From NCBI RefSeq assembly GCF_900109205.1, contig NZ_FNZB01000001.1:2108001-2172000 (forward strand): a stretch of 64,000 nt of DNA, in the 5' to 3' direction. The number at the start of each line of letters is the position of its first letter. The stretch's first letter is position 1. The translations under genes were made by a program, and so were the position numbers. The notes under the pieces were generated by a model that saw only the letters and a list, made by a program, of their open reading frames with translations, had not been told where the DNA came from and searched no databases. Shown here one piece after another: positions 61,743 through 64,000 of the stretch. The DNA comes from Sphingomonas sp. OV641 (lineage in GTDB: Bacteria > Pseudomonadota > Alphaproteobacteria > Sphingomonadales > Sphingomonadaceae).

Positions 61743-62648
61743 GTGTCCGAGGACCGAAGTAGCGCCGGAAACGGCGAGCCGAATGAAGGCAGTATCTGGC
61801 GCGGCCTGCGCACCCTGATCTTCGGGGATTCCGAGGAAGCGACGCTGCGCGATGTCCTGGAGGCGGCGATTGACCGCCACGAGGAAGATCCCGGCCCGGA
61901 AACCAAGGGCGACCTGACCCCGCTCGAACGGCAGATGGTGCGCAACCTGCTCCATTTCAGCGAGCGGGATGCCGGCGACGTGGGCGTGCCCCGTGCCGAC
62001 ATTATCGCGGTGGAGGAGCAGACCACCTTTGACGAGATCGTGCACGTCTTCGCCGATGCAGGCGTAAGCCGGCTGCCGGTGTATCGCGAAAAGCTCGATA
62101 CCATCGTCGGCATGGTCCATATCAAGGACGTGTTCGCCATCCTCGCCAGTGACGGCCCGCGCCCTTCGGACATTACCAGCCTGATCCGCCAGCCCTTGTT
62201 CGTGCCGATGAGCCGGGGCGCGCTCGATCTGCTCGCCGATATGCGCCAGACGCGCGTTCACCTGGCCGTAGTGCTGGACGAATATTCTGGCACCGAGGGG
62301 CTGGTGACGATCGAGGATCTGATCGAGGAGATCGTTGGCGAGATCGAGGACGAGCATGACGAGGCGCCCGAAATCATGCTCGTACCGCTCGACGGCGGCG
62401 CCTGGGAGGCGACCGCCCGAGTCGAACTGGAGGATGTCGGCAAGGTCGTCGATCCGCGCCTTGCCGAGGCGGAGAGCGATGTCGACACGATCGGCGGTCT
62501 GGCCGCCGTGCTGGCGGGACGCGTGCCCGAACCCGGCGACTGTATCGACCATCCCAGCGGCTGGCGCATCGAAGTGATCGATGCCGACGAACGCCGGATC
62601 AACCGCGTTCGCCTTCACCCGCCAGTGCCCGAACCTGAGGAGGAGTAG
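61743..62648 (+). CDS. CorC/HlyC-type CBS-domain protein
   Basis: This 301-residue cytoplasmic protein has two CBS domains (about 85-205; VPRADIIAVEEQTTFDEIVHVF and LAVVLDEYSGTEGLVTIEDL). A C-terminal CorC_HlyC domain follows (about 225-295, ending WRIEVIDADERRINRVRL). Family members are linked to magnesium/cobalt efflux or haemolysin genes; the membrane DUF21 part of longer relatives is absent. The start is GTG 61743, touching the ybeY stop. It ends the phoH-ybeY cluster; the apolipoprotein acyltransferase that often follows is not here. Confidence 0.92.
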   Translation: MSEDRSSAGNGEPNEGSIWRGLRTLIFGDSEEATLRDVLEAAIDRHEEDPGPETKGDLTPLERQMVRNLLHFSERDAGDVGVPRADIIAVEEQTTFDEIVHVFADAGVSRLPVYREKLDTIVGMVHIKDVFAILASDGPRPSDITSLIRQPLFVPMSRGALDLLADMRQTRVHLAVVLDEYSGTEGLVTIEDLIEEIVGEIEDEHDEAPEIMLVPLDGGAWEATARVELEDVGKVVDPRLAEAESDVDTIGGLAAVLAGRVPEPGDCIDHPSGWRIEVIDADERRINRVRLHPPVPEPEEE

Positions 62649-62730
62649 CGAGCTCCTCCCGTCAGGCGGAGGTCGACCGGGGCCGGAGCGCCGCGCCGCG
62701 CCGCGGGAAAGGCGGTAGATCGCGCGAAGC

Positions 62731-62775
62731 CACAATCCCTGCCGCTTTCCCAACTGGCCCCGGCCTTCGCTGGAG
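62731..62775. repeat. Dispersed intergenic repeat, copy 2
   Basis: This shares the ordered blocks CAATC, TGCC-CTTTCC, AACTGG and GGCCTTCGC with the copy at 30391-30441, at roughly three quarters identity over 45 bases by eye. The hairpin is less perfect here. It lies in the 227-base gap between the CorC-like gene and the complex I subunit gene, which otherwise holds nothing I can identify. Confidence 0.45.
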
Positions 62776-62875
62776 AGACGGATCAAACCCTAAACGTTAC
62801 GATTCCTGCCGGGCGTAGATCAGGCGACGCTGGTTCGCGCTCCTTCCCGGTTGCATGGCGGGAGGAGCAAAGGCG

Positions 62876-63157
62876 TCAGCGGAAATTGTCGGCGTAGCTT
62901 TGCAGCTTGAGCTTCTTCTCAGGCGCCGGCACCACGACATAAGCGATGCCCTGACGTTCGGCATAATCCTTGGCGTCGTCCAGCGTCGCGAAGCCGAGGC
63001 GAACCTGCCCCTGAGTGTCGCCGCTTCCGGCCCAGCCCATCAGCGGATCGGCGCGCTGCGCTTCGTTCGGCTCGAACTCGAGCTGCCAGAGATTTGTGCG
63101 GTGCTTGCCCGATTGCATGGCGTTTTTCGGGCGTTGAAAGATACGGGCGGTCGGCAT
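62876..63157 (-). CDS. NDUFS4-like accessory subunit of complex I
   Basis: This 93-residue protein is of the ETC complex I subunit (NDUFS4/18-kDa) family. It begins MPTARIFQRPKNAMQSGKHR, then TNLWQLEFEPNEAQRADPLMGWAGSGDTQGQVRLGF and FATLDDAKDYAERQGIAYVV. The WxLEF...DPLMGW...Y(A)ERQG pattern is the family signature. It stabilises the NADH-oxidising arm of alphaproteobacterial and mitochondrial complex I. It is a separate gene 52 kb from the nuo operon. ATG 63157 follows AAAGGAC. The previous gene stop is 10 bases upstream. Confidence 0.92.
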   Translation of the reverse strand: MPTARIFQRPKNAMQSGKHRTNLWQLEFEPNEAQRADPLMGWAGSGDTQGQVRLGFATLDDAKDYAERQGIAYVVVPAPEKKLKLQSYADNFR

Positions 63158-63167
63158 GGCATGTCCT

Positions 63168-64000
63168 TTATCGTGATCCGCGCGCTCTTGCATCGGCATT
63201 TTTTGTTCGCAGCGTAGCCGAGGCCGCGGCGGGTTCGTCGGGCCAGGGGTGGCGGGGGTAACGGCCACGCATTTCCTTTGCGACCGCGCTCCAGCTACCC
63301 GCCCAGAAGCCCGGAAGATCGCGGGTCGTCTGGATCGGGCGGCCGGCCGGCGACGTGAGCGACAAGACGAGCGGCACGCGATCTGCGCCAACGAGCGGAT
63401 GGTCCGAAAGGCCGAACAGCGCCTGAACGCGAAGCTCCACCCTTGGGCCGCCTTCCGCCGCGTAGTCGATCGCATGGGTGCTGCCGGCCGGGCTGGTGAA
63501 GTTGGCGGGCGCGATCCGCTCCACGCGCTGCAGATCTTCCCAGGAAAGCAGGTTGCGCAGCGCGTCCGTCAGCGCGCCAGGCGCAATCGCGTCCAACCTC
63601 CGCTTGCCAGTGACGAGCGCCGGCAGCCAATCGTCCAGGCGGCCGAGTAGGGCTTCATCGCCGAACGGCAGGCCGGCGTAGATCGCCCGCTGGCGAAAGG
63701 CGCGTGCGCCGTCGCTCCAGGGCAATAGCGACAGGCCGTAACGCCGCACCCCTTCGATCAACGCCGCCTCGATCGTTGCCGGCGGCGCATTGGGATCCGG
63801 TGCGCTGGCCAAGCGGATGGCACCCAAGCGACGTTCTCGCATCGGGCGGACGCCGCCGGTCTCGGGATCGAAATCAGCCAGATGATGCGTTTCGATGCGG
63901 TCGCCGAAAAGGGCCGACACCGTTTCCTCATCAATGGCAACGGCGGAAAGGATGCGCGCGCCCGCCGCCATGCCCTGCGTCTCTGCGACCGCCAGCCATT
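63168..64000 (-). CDS. hrpB: ATP-dependent helicase HrpB, C-terminal part (cut by window edge)
   Basis: The last 277 codons of a DEAH/RHA-type helicase run in from the right edge without a stop. The HrpB-specific C-terminal domain is recognisable: LLPWSDGARAFRQRAIYAG, LGRLDDWLPALVTGKRRLDAI, LLSWEDLQRVERIAP, HPLVGADRVPLVLSLTSPAG and QTTRDLPGFWAGSW followed by the RGRYPRHPWPDEP ending. The ATPase motifs lie outside the window. It ends 10 bases before the NDUFS4-like gene and may be cotranscribed with it. Confidence 0.92.
   Translation of the reverse strand, partial: WLAVAETQGMAAGARILSAVAIDEETVSALFGDRIETHHLADFDPETGGVRPMRERRLGAIRLASAPDPNAPPATIEAALIEGVRRYGLSLLPWSDGARAFRQRAIYAGLPFGDEALLGRLDDWLPALVTGKRRLDAIAPGALTDALRNLLSWEDLQRVERIAPANFTSPAGSTHAIDYAAEGGPRVELRVQALFGLSDHPLVGADRVPLVLSLTSPAGRPIQTTRDLPGFWAGSWSAVAKEMRGRYPRHPWPDEPAAASATLRTKNADARARGSR

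Overview
This 64 kb high-GC window is chromosomal core DNA of an alphaproteobacterium, very probably a sphingomonad (Sphingomonadales). The evidence is an alphaproteobacterial 14-gene-type nuo operon with separate nuoC and nuoD, an NDUFS4-like complex I subunit, an ArsR-methyltransferase/metF pair, a RamB/ScfR-like regulator beside a 531-residue isocitrate lyase, and many very short overlaps (ATGA, TGATG, GTGA) between genes. I saw no insertion sequence, prophage, CRISPR array or rRNA operon. One tRNA gene is present. Most start codons are placed from Shine-Dalgarno position and overlap with the preceding gene, not from the longest open frame.

Layout. 1-10360 (minus strand): the proton-pumping NADH:quinone oxidoreductase operon nuoA-B-C-D-E-F-[secreted 4-Cys protein]-G-H-I-J-K-(L). 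The first seven codons of nuoL lie at the left edge and a REP-like palindrome pair separates nuoK from nuoL. 10518-14303 (plus): M20 hydrolase, astA and astB of arginine succinyltransferase catabolism, then a small membrane protein. 14352-20087: GNAT acetyltransferase and hemB, a lipid kinase, a MATE exporter, a CoA-binding protein and the Mrp/ApbC Fe-S carrier. 20162-28012 (plus): hflK-hflC, a DegP-type periplasmic protease, a HerA-like ATPase, a POT peptide transporter and an NnrU-family protein. 28014-35157: mobA, two glycine-zipper envelope proteins, an OsmC protein, dapD with a pyrimidine nucleotidase, a luciferase-like oxidoreductase, and metF with its ArsR-type regulator.

35317-46699: two small lipoproteins with an aldo/keto reductase, an L,D-transpeptidase-like protein, the glyoxylate-shunt locus (ScfR/RamB-like regulator, 51-residue protein, aceA), a secreted protein with a possible permuted papain fold, a DUF4893 lipoprotein, 3-hydroxybutyrate dehydrogenase, the YpfJ metallopeptidase, an MDR oxidoreductase and a low-complexity DUF2171-like protein. 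46930-53987: tRNA-Ala(CGC), aqpZ, an outer-membrane barrel, a NUDIX hydrolase with an extensin-like hydrolase, two unknown genes, a transglutaminase, a Bax-inhibitor-1 protein and thpR. 54032-64000: an MFS transporter, plsC-type acyltransferase, miaB, a type-I-secreted M10 metalloprotease, phoH-ybeY-corC, the NDUFS4-like subunit and the C-terminal part of hrpB running off the right edge.

The genes are mostly housekeeping. The less ordinary material is in the leaders and promoters. The MATE gene has a 14-nt element upstream that is exactly complementary to part of its ribosome-binding site plus its start codon. The CoA-binding and POT transporter genes have leaders with mutually exclusive pairings around their Shine-Dalgarno sequences. 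Two glycine-zipper genes share a 25-bp inverted-repeat element that partly recurs before degP. A 24-bp perfect palindrome sits immediately before the methionine regulator. These RNA and operator calls are inference from sequence complementarity only.
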